Assembly: GCA_035570275.1 (NCBI GenBank)
Contig: DATMNI010000028.1
Location: 1-64,000 of the forward strand
Length of the DNA: 64,000 nt
Direction: 5' to 3'
From: DATMNI01 sp035570275
Lineage (GTDB): Bacteria; Acidobacteriota; Terriglobia; Bryobacterales; Bryobacteraceae
The translations under genes and the position numbers were made by a program. Positions 56,009-64,000 of this stretch are shown one piece after another; position 1 is the stretch's first letter; every line of letters starts with the position of its first letter. The notes beneath the pieces were generated by a model, which made no database searches, had not been told where the DNA came from, and worked only from the letters and a program-made list of their open reading frames with translations.

Positions 56009-56451
56009 CGTCTTTCGACCTCCAATCTGACGTGCTCCTTGCGGTCTTAACGAGTAAAGGGTCAACACCTTCCGCCCTCAGCAATTCAAAAACTGCGTTA
56101 TGTGCACAGCGTGTCGAGCACCGCAGTTTCTCCGTCCTTTGCTGGTGCCAGTAAGCTGGCTTCGCTGATTCTCGTTACCACGTGTAAAGCCGACGGCACC
56201 TCCCCACACCTGCTTTTCATCTTCTTCCCCAATGATCAAGGTGCTCCGCCCAAACTCCCCGCTCAGCCGGTCATCGATTTTTCTGGCTCCGAAATGCACG
56301 TACGTTTGCGAATGCAACCACGTGGCCATCTCTAAGTAATTGAAACTAAATATCTTAATGTTTCTTGCGATCCCGACTATTGAGGAATTCCTGTATGGTG
56401 AGGAAAGCGCCGTCGATTATGCAGGCTGCAGCGATCGAGTTGGTTAGACTG
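56009..56451. other. Gap between hydrolase and sigma-54 activator genes
   Basis: 443 bases. A minus-strand frame at 56078-56329 (83 codons) lacks a good ribosome site and any family resemblance. 56340-56400 is AT-richer than its surroundings and could hold a promoter, but I cannot fix -10/-35 or -12/-24 elements. Confidence 0.5.
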
Positions 56452-57400
56452 TCAAACTTTGAACCGATAGACGTTGACTTTCAAACGCTTGATTTTCGAG
56501 TCGAGCGTTCGCGACGGCAGGCCGAGCTTGGTTGCCGCGCCTGATGGCCCAGAGATCCGACCCTGACTCGCTGCCAGCGCGGCTTCGATCAGTTCCTTCT
56601 CCTGCTTCACGAGGGCACCGCTTAGTGTACCGGCCCGTTTTGGTTTTGCGGGCACCTTCAACCAGGTCTCATCGACAGCGAACGTTTCACCCTCGCTCAG
56701 TATCACGGCTCGTTCAATAACGTTTTGTAGTTCACGAACGTTTCCTGGCCAGCCATATGCTTGGAACAATTTCAGAGATTTCTTATCGATCGTTCTGAAC
56801 TTCTTGCCAGCCCTTTTTCCAATGCGATCTATGAAGTACTCAACCAGCAAGGGAATGTCAGCCACCCGTTCGCGCAACGGTGGCATCTCAATAGGCACTA
56901 CATTCAGCCTATAGAGGAGGTCTTCCCGGAATTTACCTTCGGCTACGAGCGCGCTCAGATCCCGATGAGTTGCCGCGAGCACTCTCACATCCACAGGAAT
57001 GGGCCGGTTGCCGCCGACGCGCCCGATTTCACGTTCTTGCAGCACCCGCAATAGTACGACTTGGATCTCCGGGGGCAAGTCACCGATTTCGTCAAGGAAA
57101 ATTGTCCCGCCGTTCGCCGATTCAAAACGCCCCAACCGGCGTTGTGTCGCACCGGTGAAGGCTCCCTTCTCATAACCGAAGAGTTCGGAAGCAATCAGTG
57201 AGGGCGGTATAGAGGCGCAGTTCACACCGATGAATGCCCGATCTGCGCGCTTGGATCGCTTGTGGATCGCGCGCACGATCAGCTCTTTTCCCGTACCCGT
57301 TTCACCCAAAATCAAAACTGTGGAATCGTAAGGAGCCACCTTGGCGACCTGGCGAAGCACTTTCCCAAGCGCTTCGGAAGAGCCGACGAGTGTCTTCGAT
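56452..57400 (-). CDS. Sigma-54-dependent activator, N-terminally truncated
   Basis: The AAA+ core is intact: Walker A LILGETGTGKELIVRAIHKR, the sigma-54 loop ELFGYEKGAFTGATQRRLGR, Walker B GGTIFLDEIGDL, VRVLAATHRDLSALVAEGKF and the R-finger region FREDLLYRLNVVPIEMPPLR. The end is a Fis-type HTH (AATKLGLPSRTLDSKIKRLK). Upstream, the frame still encodes TLVGSSEALGKVLRQVAKV, the usual AAA+ opening, but a TGA stops it at about 57418 and an unrelated esterase remnant follows. The sensory domain has therefore been lost. A GTG at 57360 could start a regulator that lacks input control, or this may be a pseudogene. Confidence 0.8.
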
Positions 57401-57419
57401 CTCGACCCTCAGAGGATCG

Positions 57420-58068
57420 ACCGGGTACTGCGCGCGGCCACGCTCGAATTGCGTGCCCTTCTGCGGGAAGCCCAGTTGCCCGTAGGGGCATCCATGCCGA
57501 CGAAGGAGATCCCGGCGGCTCTCATTTTGAAGAAGTTGATAGGTGCGGCGCGGGCGACGACGTATTGCACCTTGGCGCTCTCGCGTTCCACTGGATCGGG
57601 GTCGTGCGGGTTGCCTTTGCCATCGAGCGTGCCGAGCATGCTCACAAGGTGGCCTCCCGAAGATTCGTCAGCGGCCCCGATGCGATCGGGGCGGATCCCG
57701 AAGCTCGCCGCATTGCTTCGTACAAAGCGGACAGCCGTTGCACTTCTTCAACGGTAGCGGGATGGTGGAACCGCGGCAGGGCGCGGTGGTTCACGCTAAA
57801 GACAGTGTAGCCGGCGGCAACCAACGGCTTGGCGTATTGCAGTAACGGGGTGATGGACTTGAGCGGTGCGGCGGAGTAGACAATGGGCGCGGTCCAGCCG
57901 CTTCCAGAGACCAAAATGATGCCGTAGCCATTGGGATTCGCGGGGCGGTGGACATCCATCAGCAGGGCTGCGCCCGGAATACATGCCGTAGACCTGGTTG
58001 TGTTGCACGGCGGGCTCGGCGGCGATTCCGGTCGTAGCGAGGAGAATCGAAAGGGCGAGTGTTCTCAT
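57420..58068 (-). pseudogene. Exported alpha/beta-hydrolase (esterase) remnant
   Basis: Signal peptide MRTLALSILLATTGIAAEPA from ATG 58068, then a frame change to MDVHRPANPNGYGIILVSGS and VAAGYTVFSVNHRALPRFHH. Another change leads to AVRFVRSNAASFGIRPDRIG, ADESSGGHLVSMLGTLDGKG and DPVERESAKVQYVVARAAP. The nucleophile elbow (SSGGH) is readable. The C-terminal part is replaced by the truncated activator gene. At least two indels and a terminal deletion. Confidence 0.78.
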
Positions 58069-58301
58069 TGAGGCGGGGATCTGCACTTTGTCTTCCGAGT
58101 GCCCCAGTGTACTCTTAATGCCCTTTGTCTTTGATGACCGCCTTGTAATTGTATGGCGCACCGACAAGCATAGCGCCAGCTCTGGTCGAGAATAAACCGG
58201 CGTCTATTCGTCAGTTGATCAGGAACAAAGTCGGCGGGAACCGGACAGTAGGACAAGGGTTTTTGAGTTTCTGCCAAACAGTAGGACAGTAGGAAATAAC
58301 G

Positions 58302-59531
58302 CTACTCCGCAATCGCCTGATACGCCATCGTCCGGATATCCTGCCGGATATTCACCTGATCGTACGGCCGCAACTGGATCATCAGGATTCCGATCATCTG
58401 CTCCTTCGGATCGATCCAGAAAATCGTTCCGAACGCGCCGCCCCAGCCGAACATGCCCGCCGACCCCAGATTAGCCGACTCGCCCAGATCCGTGCGCACG
58501 CTGAACCCGAGCCCGAAGCGCTCCCCCGGCAGGCTGTCCCACAGCTTGATCGTCGGCCCGATATGGTTCTGCGTCATCAGCTCCACAGTCTTGCGGCTCA
58601 ACAAACGTGTGCCGTCGAGCTGGCCGCCGTTCAACAGCATCTGGCAGAAGCGCACGTAATCGGGAGCTGTCGACGACAGCCCGCCCGCGCCCGAGAAGAA
58701 TTTCCGCCCCCGCGCAGCCGGCATAGCCATCGGACGGATGCCGCCGCCCGCAACCGGCGTGTAGATGGTAGCGCGCCGAGCGGCCTTTTCGTCGGGCGGG
58801 TAGAAAGACGTGTCCTTCATCCCAAGCGGCTTGAAGATCGTCTCCTCGAAGTACTGATCGAGAGGCTTCCCGGAAATCACTTCCACCAGGTACCCGAGCA
58901 CGTCGGTCGCGGGACCGTATTCCCAGCTTGTCCCCGGCTGGAAATTCAGCGGCAGCTTCGCGAGTTGCTTCGTAAAATCGCCCACTGTGTCCTCCGGCTT
59001 GCGCGCCGCCGTAATCTTGTCGTACTCCGTCTTGGTCAGGCCGACATAGGTATTGGGCAGCCCCGCCGTATGAGTCAGCAGATGCCGGATGGTAATCGGC
59101 TGGTCCGCCGGGACCAGCTTATAAGCGGCCGGCGCCGATGGCATCGCCACGTTCATGTTCTTGAACTCCGGAATGAATTTCGAGACCGGATCGTTCAACT
59201 GAAAATATCCTTCTTCATAGAGCATCATCGCCGCCACGCTGGTGATCGGCTTGGTCATCGACGCGATCGCGAACATCGAGTCATCACGCATCGCCTGCTG
59301 CGATTCCAGACTCATGACGCCCTGCGAGCGCAGCCACGCCACTCGCCCCCGGCGGGCCACCAGGGTGACTGCCCCGGCGATCTCGTGCCGGTCGATGTAC
59401 CGCTGGATCGTGGTCTGGATGCGGCCCAGACGGTCCGCGACGAGTCCGACGTCTTCGGGCTTGGCCGATGGAAGCGATGCCGGCCATGCCGGCACCAGTA
59501 GGGTGAAGAGCAGGGCGATTTTGGTGCGCAT
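58302..59531 (-). CDS. Class C beta-lactamase-like serine hydrolase, exported
   Basis: About 409 aa from ATG 59531; further starts at 59540, 59543 and 59567 are open. The signal peptide is IALLFTLLVPAWPASLPSA. The S-x-x-K motif is FAIASMTKPITSVAAMMLYE (Ser near residue 87). The second motif, Y-x-x-x-x-D type, is in SWEYGPATDVLGYLVEVIS, and the third, in place of KTG, is GWGGAFGTIFWIDPKEQM. RHLLTHTAGLPNTYVGLTKT is typical of the EstB/penicillin-binding group. It probably acts as esterase or peptidase outside the cytoplasm. Not evidence for clinical beta-lactam resistance. Confidence 0.9.
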   Translation of the reverse strand: MRTKIALLFTLLVPAWPASLPSAKPEDVGLVADRLGRIQTTIQRYIDRHEIAGAVTLVARRGRVAWLRSQGVMSLESQQAMRDDSMFAIASMTKPITSVAAMMLYEEGYFQLNDPVSKFIPEFKNMNVAMPSAPAAYKLVPADQPITIRHLLTHTAGLPNTYVGLTKTEYDKITAARKPEDTVGDFTKQLAKLPLNFQPGTSWEYGPATDVLGYLVEVISGKPLDQYFEETIFKPLGMKDTSFYPPDEKAARRATIYTPVAGGGIRPMAMPAARGRKFFSGAGGLSSTAPDYVRFCQMLLNGGQLDGTRLLSRKTVELMTQNHIGPTIKLWDSLPGERFGLGFSVRTDLGESANLGSAGMFGWGGAFGTIFWIDPKEQMIGILMIQLRPYDQVNIRQDIRTMAYQAIAE

Positions 59532-60101
59532 GGAGGACATCATGTCATAGTTTTCGGATGTGGCCAAGGATTATGATTGCCAAGGCTCTGCACAATTCCG
59601 CGCCGGCTTTCAACAGGAGTCCAGTTGTTGCGGTAAAGGCCGCCATCGTGGCGTCAGCAATATTGCGTAGCAGCCACATCTTTTCCGCACAGACCATATC
59701 CCATGAGAACAACCCGGAAGCAAAAGGCGTAGCCAACAAGATCACGTCTTTATCGTAATGGACGTAATGAAAAGGAATTTGCCAGCATCTGTTGCCGAAT
59801 GAAGCCGAGCGGTTGTCAAAGTTCGGCACAGACGGGATTTCGAACCATCTGGGACGAAATCATTGGTGTTTCAGGACTTCTTCTCCAGGCATTGCCGCCA
59901 GTTCTCCGCTTTAACTCAGCGACCGGATTGATGAGGCCGCGGTTTTGATGCGGAAAGCAGATCTCCTAACCTCCCCGCTCCCAACGAACGTATCCACGTG
60001 ATGCAGGTACTCGCGTACCCACTTGTGTAGCCGGATGATGCGCTGCAGGCTGACTGGGAGGAATGGTCCGGGCCGCCATTTGAGCATGATCTTACTCCTC
60101 C
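59532..60101. other. Gene-free or undefined stretch
   Basis: Two mutually overlapping small frames on opposite strands (59545-59829 and 59558-59758) cannot both be real. Neither has a ribosome site or known family, and one overlaps the hydrolase start. The remainder to 60101 holds nothing recognisable. Confidence 0.5.
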
Positions 60102-60542
60102 CTATTGAACTGCTAGCCGCGGCACCTCTACTGAGTTGCCACAATGGGAGCACACGAATACGAACAGCTCATCCATGCCGGGCGGCGCGGCATGAGGTGC
60201 GCCGCAATGGGGGCAGGTTACAGAAGCCCCGATCTTCGGCGGCTGGAATAGCCGATGCCGGGCGCGCTCGAGAACATCCGAACTGAGCGAAGCGGTGTAG
60301 GACGACGCTGGATAAAAATGCGCGATTGCCTCCTGAAACCAAGGGATAATCTCGGCCGTGGACTGCACAGTCTGTTCCGCCAGGTAGCCATTCAATTCAT
60401 CGCCAAGTCGGATGTCGATGCCCGCGTCCCATAGCCAGCTAAGCCTTATATTGATTTCGCTGTCGTAGATCTTCTCAAGTTCTAGGGCCAAGTCAACCAC
60501 AGCCCCATTATACGAAAACCTCCGTCCCGTTATTGGGAACAT
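60102..60542 (-). CDS. Hypothetical protein with C-terminal zinc ribbon
   Basis: Up to 146 aa from ATG 60542; a start a few codons later is possible. The N-terminal part is helical (VDLALELEKIYDSEINIRLS, QTVQSTAEIIPWFQEAIAHF). The C-terminus has two CxxC pairs 26 residues apart (CPHCGAPHAAPPG ... CSHCGN), a clear zinc ribbon. The other Cys/His-rich frame upstream on the same strand may be a partner. Family unknown to me. Confidence 0.6.
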   Translation of the reverse strand: MFPITGRRFSYNGAVVDLALELEKIYDSEINIRLSWLWDAGIDIRLGDELNGYLAEQTVQSTAEIIPWFQEAIAHFYPASSYTASLSSDVLERARHRLFQPPKIGASVTCPHCGAPHAAPPGMDELFVFVCSHCGNSVEVPRLAVQ

Positions 60543-60599
60543 AACAGGCCGTCATTGGCACTTTACTCGGGACTATCCGCATTGTCGGTACCGGCCGGT

Positions 60600-61015
60600 C
60601 GCTTCCACCAAAGTGTCTGGGTACCCACCGTCGTAACCCAGTGGATGCAGTCGCTGTTCGATGACGGCTGCTGTGACGGTGGGGTCTTTTGAGCCAAATC
60701 TCCGCGCCGGAATGCTTTAGGTCAAAAGCTGAGTTGTTGTTGGCAAGATCGCGAAGATGCCGTTTTTGGTCCCGAACTTGCTGCTGCTGGCTGTTCCGCT
60801 GGACGGCGGCCCTGTGCTGTTCGCGATACCGCCGCCGGTAGTCCGGGTTGCGGGAACGCCATTTCTGCGGACTGTCCCGGCATACCAGGCGGTATTCCGG
60901 ATCCGCAGCGTACTTTGCGCGGCGGCGCCGCTGGCAGTAGGGCTCGCTGCACACCGACTGCGCCGGCTGATATTTAGATGGTCGGATTCGTTCACAGTAG
61001 CGGCATAGCCGAGAG
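60600..61015 (-). CDS. Basic Cys-rich zinc-finger hypothetical protein, start unclear or broken
   Basis: The frame carries LCRYCERIRPSKYQPAQSVC, SEPYCQRRRRAKYAADPEYR and KWRSRNPDYRRRYREQHRAA. This is a CxxC/CxxxxC finger followed by a highly basic Arg/Gln helix, similar to small proteins found beside integrases and insertion sequences in this phylum. The frame has no ATG before the finger; an upstream in-frame TGA leaves only weak start choices. It may be frameshifted at its 5' end. It continues open to 60508. Confidence 0.45.
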
Positions 61016-61249
61016 GCAATATCGCCGGTTGTGGCATCCCCGGCGCATGATTTTCAGGCGGGGGATTTAGAAACTGCTATAGAGCGCGTACTGCTTCCTG
61101 GCCGATGGCTGGTTTCTTTGACTACAAAACCAACGGAAATGCTGTCGTTTTATCCGGGCATCAACATGCAGCGCCCTATTGCACTCCCACGCCGTGTTTT
61201 CTGCCCAAGCTGAGCCGCTGCTCGATGTGAAGACGCTCGCGCAGTACAC

Positions 61250-61804
61250 AGACTTGATGATTTTCGCCAAACCAATTCATTGCCCATCCATCGGGCAAAT
61301 GTACTATAAGCGCACCCGTAAAGATTATGAACAGACCCCCGGCTGCGAGTCTGCCCCAAAAGCCCGATATTAGCGCAATGCTTCCAAAAGACTGCCCGAC
61401 GATGACCAGCCATGCGATGAATTTTGGGAAGGTGGGTATCCGCTTGACTCAGGTAGCCCCAATATCTAGTATGCGCGCATGGTGGAAGAACAATACCCCA
61501 AAGAATCTGAGGGAGTTGGAAGCGAAATTCGGTACCGACGAGACCCGACCTCAGTCAAGCCATGCCAAACCACAACCTGTGGGGTCTACCTGAGTAAAGC
61601 GGATACCCACCTTTGGGAATTTTCTTGAGGGTGAGTCGTATAAGCGTTTTCTTGATTCCCAGACCGCCAAACCATCCAAAGAGTTTTTGGTATTCCATAG
61701 AGGAAAATAGCTATTCCAGCGATGATTCGAAGAAAAGTGTAGACGTAGTCTGCGTTTGTTTGAAGCAGTATTTCGATCATATAATCCAGAACTTTTTCTC
61801 CCAA
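61250..61804 (-). pseudogene. DoxX-family membrane protein, split by a small mobile element
   Basis: Leftward from ATG 61780: MIEILLQTNADYVYTFLRII and AGIAIFL. Then comes a frame change to MEYQKLFGWFGGLGIKKTLI and RLTLKKIPK at 61620. Beyond the 181-bp insert the gene resumes at about 61425 with PKFIAWLVIVGQSFGSIALI, SGFWGRLAAGGLFIIFTGAL and HLPDGWAMNWFGENH. This order is that of DoxX (about 130-150 aa, four helices). The last part is missing or decayed below about 61250. The insertion plus frame changes make it dead. Confidence 0.85.
61423..61619. mobile_element. 181-bp MITE-like element with IS1595-type transposase remnant and 8-bp target duplication
   Basis: The element spans 61431-61611. 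Its ends are GGTGGGTATCCGCTTGACTC (continuing AGGTAG) and the inverted GGTGGGTATCCGCTTTACTC (continuing AGGTAG): 26 bp with one mismatch. TTTGGGAA flanks both sides (61423-61430 and 61612-61619), an exact 8-bp duplication. The interior, read rightward, encodes TPKNLRELEAKFGTDET, which resembles the start of IS1595-family transposases. That family is known for 8-bp duplications. An internally deleted derivative is the simplest reading. Confidence 0.82.
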
Positions 61805-61941
61805 ACAAAATGAATCCGTGGCCCTTTCGCGGATGTTACATTTTGGCCCTAGTCTCGTAGAACTCGGGAATTACTCCTTACGCCGCTCACGGTTGGTCAA
61901 GCGCCCGCCTGCCAGTGCGGGGCGCCGATCCGATCAGCTTT

Positions 61942-62364
61942 TTAGTAAGCCGCCTGAGTACTGAAGCTGAACTGGTTTGTAATGCGTCGGGCTGCCAAGG
62001 CGATCGGTAGGCCAACGAACAAAGCGTGCCCGAGAATTCCGTTCAGCAGGAGCGGCAAAGACAAGGGCGATTTCACGACGGCCGTATGCGGTAGCACGAC
62101 AAAGTTCATAACAATGAATACCGCAGCGCCGTAGATCGTGCCCAACATTACCGCCTCCCTGCTTAGCATGTGCAGAAAACGCGTTGCGCCCACGTAGATG
62201 GCTGCGACTGCGAAGGCGATGGAAAAATGGGCGAGGAGACCAACCAAGGCGCCGGGAACTGCGAAGTAATAGGCCACGACGATGTCAACCTCATCGAGTG
62301 TTCCGGCGATGAGTCCGCCGTAAAATATCGCGGCACCTAGGGTGATCGGTTTCGATTTAGACAT
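61942..62364 (-). CDS. Conserved hypothetical membrane protein, apparently shortened
   Basis: 140 aa from ATG 62364 with GGAG nine bases upstream. Four hydrophobic segments: ITLGAAIFYGGLIAGTLDEV, VPGALVGLLAHFSIAFAVAA, VMLGTIYGAAVFIVMNFVVL and PLLLNGILGHALFVGLPIAL. The C-terminal half closely fits a known family of small inner-membrane proteins, judged from memory. Between TLDEV and VPGALVGLL I would expect about 30 more residues, so an in-frame deletion is possible. Function unknown. Confidence 0.65.
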   Translation of the reverse strand: MSKSKPITLGAAIFYGGLIAGTLDEVDIVVAYYFAVPGALVGLLAHFSIAFAVAAIYVGATRFLHMLSREAVMLGTIYGAAVFIVMNFVVLPHTAVVKSPLSLPLLLNGILGHALFVGLPIALAARRITNQFSFSTQAAY

Positions 62365-62423
62365 AATCATCTCCATGTATTTCCGCTGCTTGTCAGTTGT
62401 GCGGTTGCCCCAGAAAAACGCGA

Positions 62424-63170
62424 TCAGGCAGCCGTGAAGCCGCCGTCGACAGAGTGTGCGGTACCTGTCGCATAGCTGGACTCATCAGACAGCAGATAGA
62501 ACACAAGACCCGCAACATCTTCAGGAGTTCCATGCCGACCAAGTGGGACTGTCTCTGCAAACGTCTTTTTGCTGCCGGCGAATACCTCTTCGGCGAGTTT
62601 GAAGGTCATTCGGCCGGCGATGGGGCCGGGGCAGCAGGCATTAACCCTGACTTCACGCGGTCCTTGCTCGAGCGCGGCGGTCTTAGTCAAGCCGATGATG
62701 GCGTGTTTGGAGGCTACATAGGCGCAGATTCCCGCGCCGCCCACCAGTCCCGAAGCGCTCGACATATTGACAACCGACCCGCCTTCGCGCATCCGCGGTA
62801 ATACGTATTTCATACCGAGGAACACTCCCCGGATGTTGACGGCCATCACCCGATCGAAGTCCTCCTCGGGGAAGTCGACTATCGGGCGCACGGGGGTTTG
62901 AATTCCTGCATTGTTGACGAAGCCGTCGATTTGTCCCCAAAGCGCGAAGGCGTGCGTGGCGTAGCCAAGCACCTGCTCGGCGTCGGAGACGTCTGCGACA
63001 CTTGTTTCCAGCGTACCGGGGCCAGAGAAGGTAGCCAGACGCGATAACGCGCTTTGGTGCCCGGCTACAGCAAGTACATTGGCACCCTGCAAAATCAGCC
63101 GCTGGACGATGGCAACGCCCAGGTCGCCCGTGGCGCCTGTAACGATGATGTTCTTTCCGGAAAATAGCAT
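62424..63170 (-). CDS. SDR-family oxidoreductase
   Basis: 248 aa from ATG 63170 with AGGAG seven bases upstream. Classical SDR: nucleotide motif NIIVTGATGDLGVAIVQRLI (TGxxxxxG), FVNNAGIQTPVRPIV (NNAG), catalytic Ser in VVNMSSASGLVGGAGI and YVASKHAIIGL (YxxxK), then NACCPGPIAGRM and the C-terminal YATGTAHSVDGGF. It uses NAD(P)H on an alcohol or ketone substrate. The upstream ABM-domain frame reads straight into it with no stop. Confidence 0.93.
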   Translation of the reverse strand: MLFSGKNIIVTGATGDLGVAIVQRLILQGANVLAVAGHQSALSRLATFSGPGTLETSVADVSDAEQVLGYATHAFALWGQIDGFVNNAGIQTPVRPIVDFPEEDFDRVMAVNIRGVFLGMKYVLPRMREGGSVVNMSSASGLVGGAGICAYVASKHAIIGLTKTAALEQGPREVRVNACCPGPIAGRMTFKLAEEVFAGSKKTFAETVPLGRHGTPEDVAGLVFYLLSDESSYATGTAHSVDGGFTAA

Positions 63171-63523
63171 GGGTGTACTCCTATTCGAGTTTGAAGTGGA
63201 TTTCGCATTCAGATGCGGCGCGTAAGCGGGGCTCGAGATCATCCTGAACCGGCGAAGATCGATGTTGCCGGCGACGAGATCGGGCGTTGCCTTCAGAAAT
63301 GCCTGCAGGGGCTCAGACAGCATGTGGGCGTCAAAACCTTCAGGCGAACGCCAATTCTCGTAAACAAACCAGACGTCGCCATCATCGACGGACCGGTGCA
63401 GATCATAGTTGAGACATCCGGCATCCAGCCGGGTGATCTCGACTAGAGCGGCGAGAGCCGCGCCGAGCGCCTCACTCTGGCCACGCCGAGCCCGGAAGAA
63501 AGCGGATTTGTGACCTGTGACAT
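63171..63523 (-). pseudogene. ABM-domain (quinol monooxygenase-like) gene, frameshifted at its start and lacking its own stop
   Basis: FFRARRGQSEALGAALAALV, RLDAGCLNYDLHRSVDDGDV and WFVYENWRSPEGFDAHMLSE identify a small antibiotic-biosynthesis-monooxygenase fold protein. The best start, ATG 63523, is one base out of frame with this sequence; an indel near 63505-63515 is needed. At the other end the frame passes through NAKSTSNSNRSTPM into the SDR gene. Either the two genes are now fused in one open frame or the stop was lost after the frameshift. Confidence 0.65.
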
Positions 63524-63540
63524 GGAGTTTCCCTGCCCGC

Positions 63541-64000
63541 TCACGCCGCTGAAAGGCGAATGATGGGTTTGATGGTGCCGCCATTTTCGCTGTCTTTGGC
63601 AGCCTGATTGATTTGATCGAAGCTGTAAAACTTGACCAGTTTCTCGAACGGGAAGCGCCCCTGCGCGTTGAGTTCGATGAGCTGCGGGATAAAAATGTCG
63701 GGAACGCTCTCACCCTCAAGAATGCCGCGTATCGTCTTACCAGGTAGCATCAGGTTGTTCACGTCAAAGCTCACCTCTGTGCCAAGAGGCTCTGCTCCGA
63801 CGATGCCGCACGTGCCGAGAGATCCGAGTGCTTCTATCGCCTGATGCAACGCTCTGGGGTCTCCGGAGGCCTCTAGCGAATAATCGACTCCGCCACCAGT
63901 AATATCTCTGATCGCCTCAACTGGATTTGTCTGTTTGCTGTTAATAGCGTGCGTCGCGCCCAGTTCCTTTGCCATTTCCAGACGCGAGGGCACGATATCT
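63541..64000 (-). CDS. Zinc-type NAD(P)-dependent alcohol dehydrogenase, C-terminal part (cut by window edge)
   Basis: The frame is open to the last base and ends at 63541. Visible are the end of the Rossmann fold, RLEMAKELGATHAINSKQTN with DITGGGVDYSLEASGDPRAL and LGTCGIVGAEPLGTEVSFDV, and the C-terminal catalytic-domain segment GRFPFEKLVKFYSFDQINQA. This matches the aryl-alcohol/benzyl-alcohol dehydrogenase branch of zinc MDRs (LPGKTIRGILEGESVPDIFI). The zinc-binding N-terminal half lies outside the window. It is followed after 17 bases by the ABM gene. Confidence 0.9.
   Translation of the reverse strand, partial: DIVPSRLEMAKELGATHAINSKQTNPVEAIRDITGGGVDYSLEASGDPRALHQAIEALGSLGTCGIVGAEPLGTEVSFDVNNLMLPGKTIRGILEGESVPDIFIPQLIELNAQGRFPFEKLVKFYSFDQINQAAKDSENGGTIKPIIRLSAA

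Noticed and set aside
59545..59829. 94-codon minus-strand frame upstream of the serine hydrolase
   Set aside because: Overlaps the hydrolase start, has no ribosome site and no family resemblance.

Overview
The window looks like a piece of an Acidobacteriota chromosome, close to Bryobacterales / Candidatus Solibacter. The reasons are: high GC with strong third-position GC; an Oar-like TonB-dependent receptor with an N-terminal carboxypeptidase-regulatory domain; the C-terminal domain type described from Solibacter (TIGR03437) on a secreted protease; remnants of an ADOP-type (MacB-like) permease; and several dispersed palindromic repeat families between genes. No phylogeny could be run, so the taxonomic call is inference.

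Layout. 1-9.4 kb: a leftward block with a TonB receptor, double-thioredoxin protein, TolB-like propeller and VOC protein packed as an operon, then a sugar-isomerase-like protein (one-base frameshift) and a Gfo/Idh/MocA oxidoreductase cut by the window edge. A divergent membrane-anchored regulator (9.6-11.0 kb) faces this block across a palindrome. 11.1-13.7 kb: OxlT-like transporter plus glyoxylate aminotransferase. 14.1-16.3 kb: NarL-type two-component pair. 16.4-20.7 kb: a nucleotidyltransferase-like protein overlapping an 1118-aa protein that joins a fucokinase-like GHMP kinase to a UDPGP-type pyrophosphorylase. 20.7-25.3 kb: a lower-GC surface-glycan island (flippase, acyltransferase, glycosyltransferase) bounded by gene debris, including a 75-bp copy of part of the kinase gene. 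25.3-42.2 kb: mostly intact genes: fructose-6-phosphate aldolase-like protein, DUF3592 protein, DgoD-like dehydratase, a large secreted protease, MerR/TipAS regulator, HlyD-type adaptor, M28 peptidase and MFS transporter.

42.3-62 kb is an accessory, decaying zone. It contains a degraded ADOP permease, tRNA-Arg(ACG) with an adjacent tyrosine integrase, remnants of a TM0106-type nuclease, a Tn3 transposase, a glycoside-hydrolase-like N-terminus, an ICMT-family protein and an amidohydrolase, and then RsbW-like, histidine-kinase and esterase remnants. Among these are intact genes: a BNR sialidase-like protein, a carboxypeptidase-regulatory protein, an OmpR regulator, an NTF2-like protein, two alpha/beta hydrolases and a class C beta-lactamase-like hydrolase. 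At 61.4-61.6 kb a 181-bp element with terminal inverted repeats and an 8-bp target duplication sits inside a broken doxX gene and carries a fragment of an IS1595-type transposase.

62.4-64 kb ends with an SDR gene, a frameshifted ABM-domain monooxygenase that reads through into it, and a zinc-type alcohol dehydrogenase cut by the right edge. One tRNA was found; no rRNA or CRISPR array was seen.
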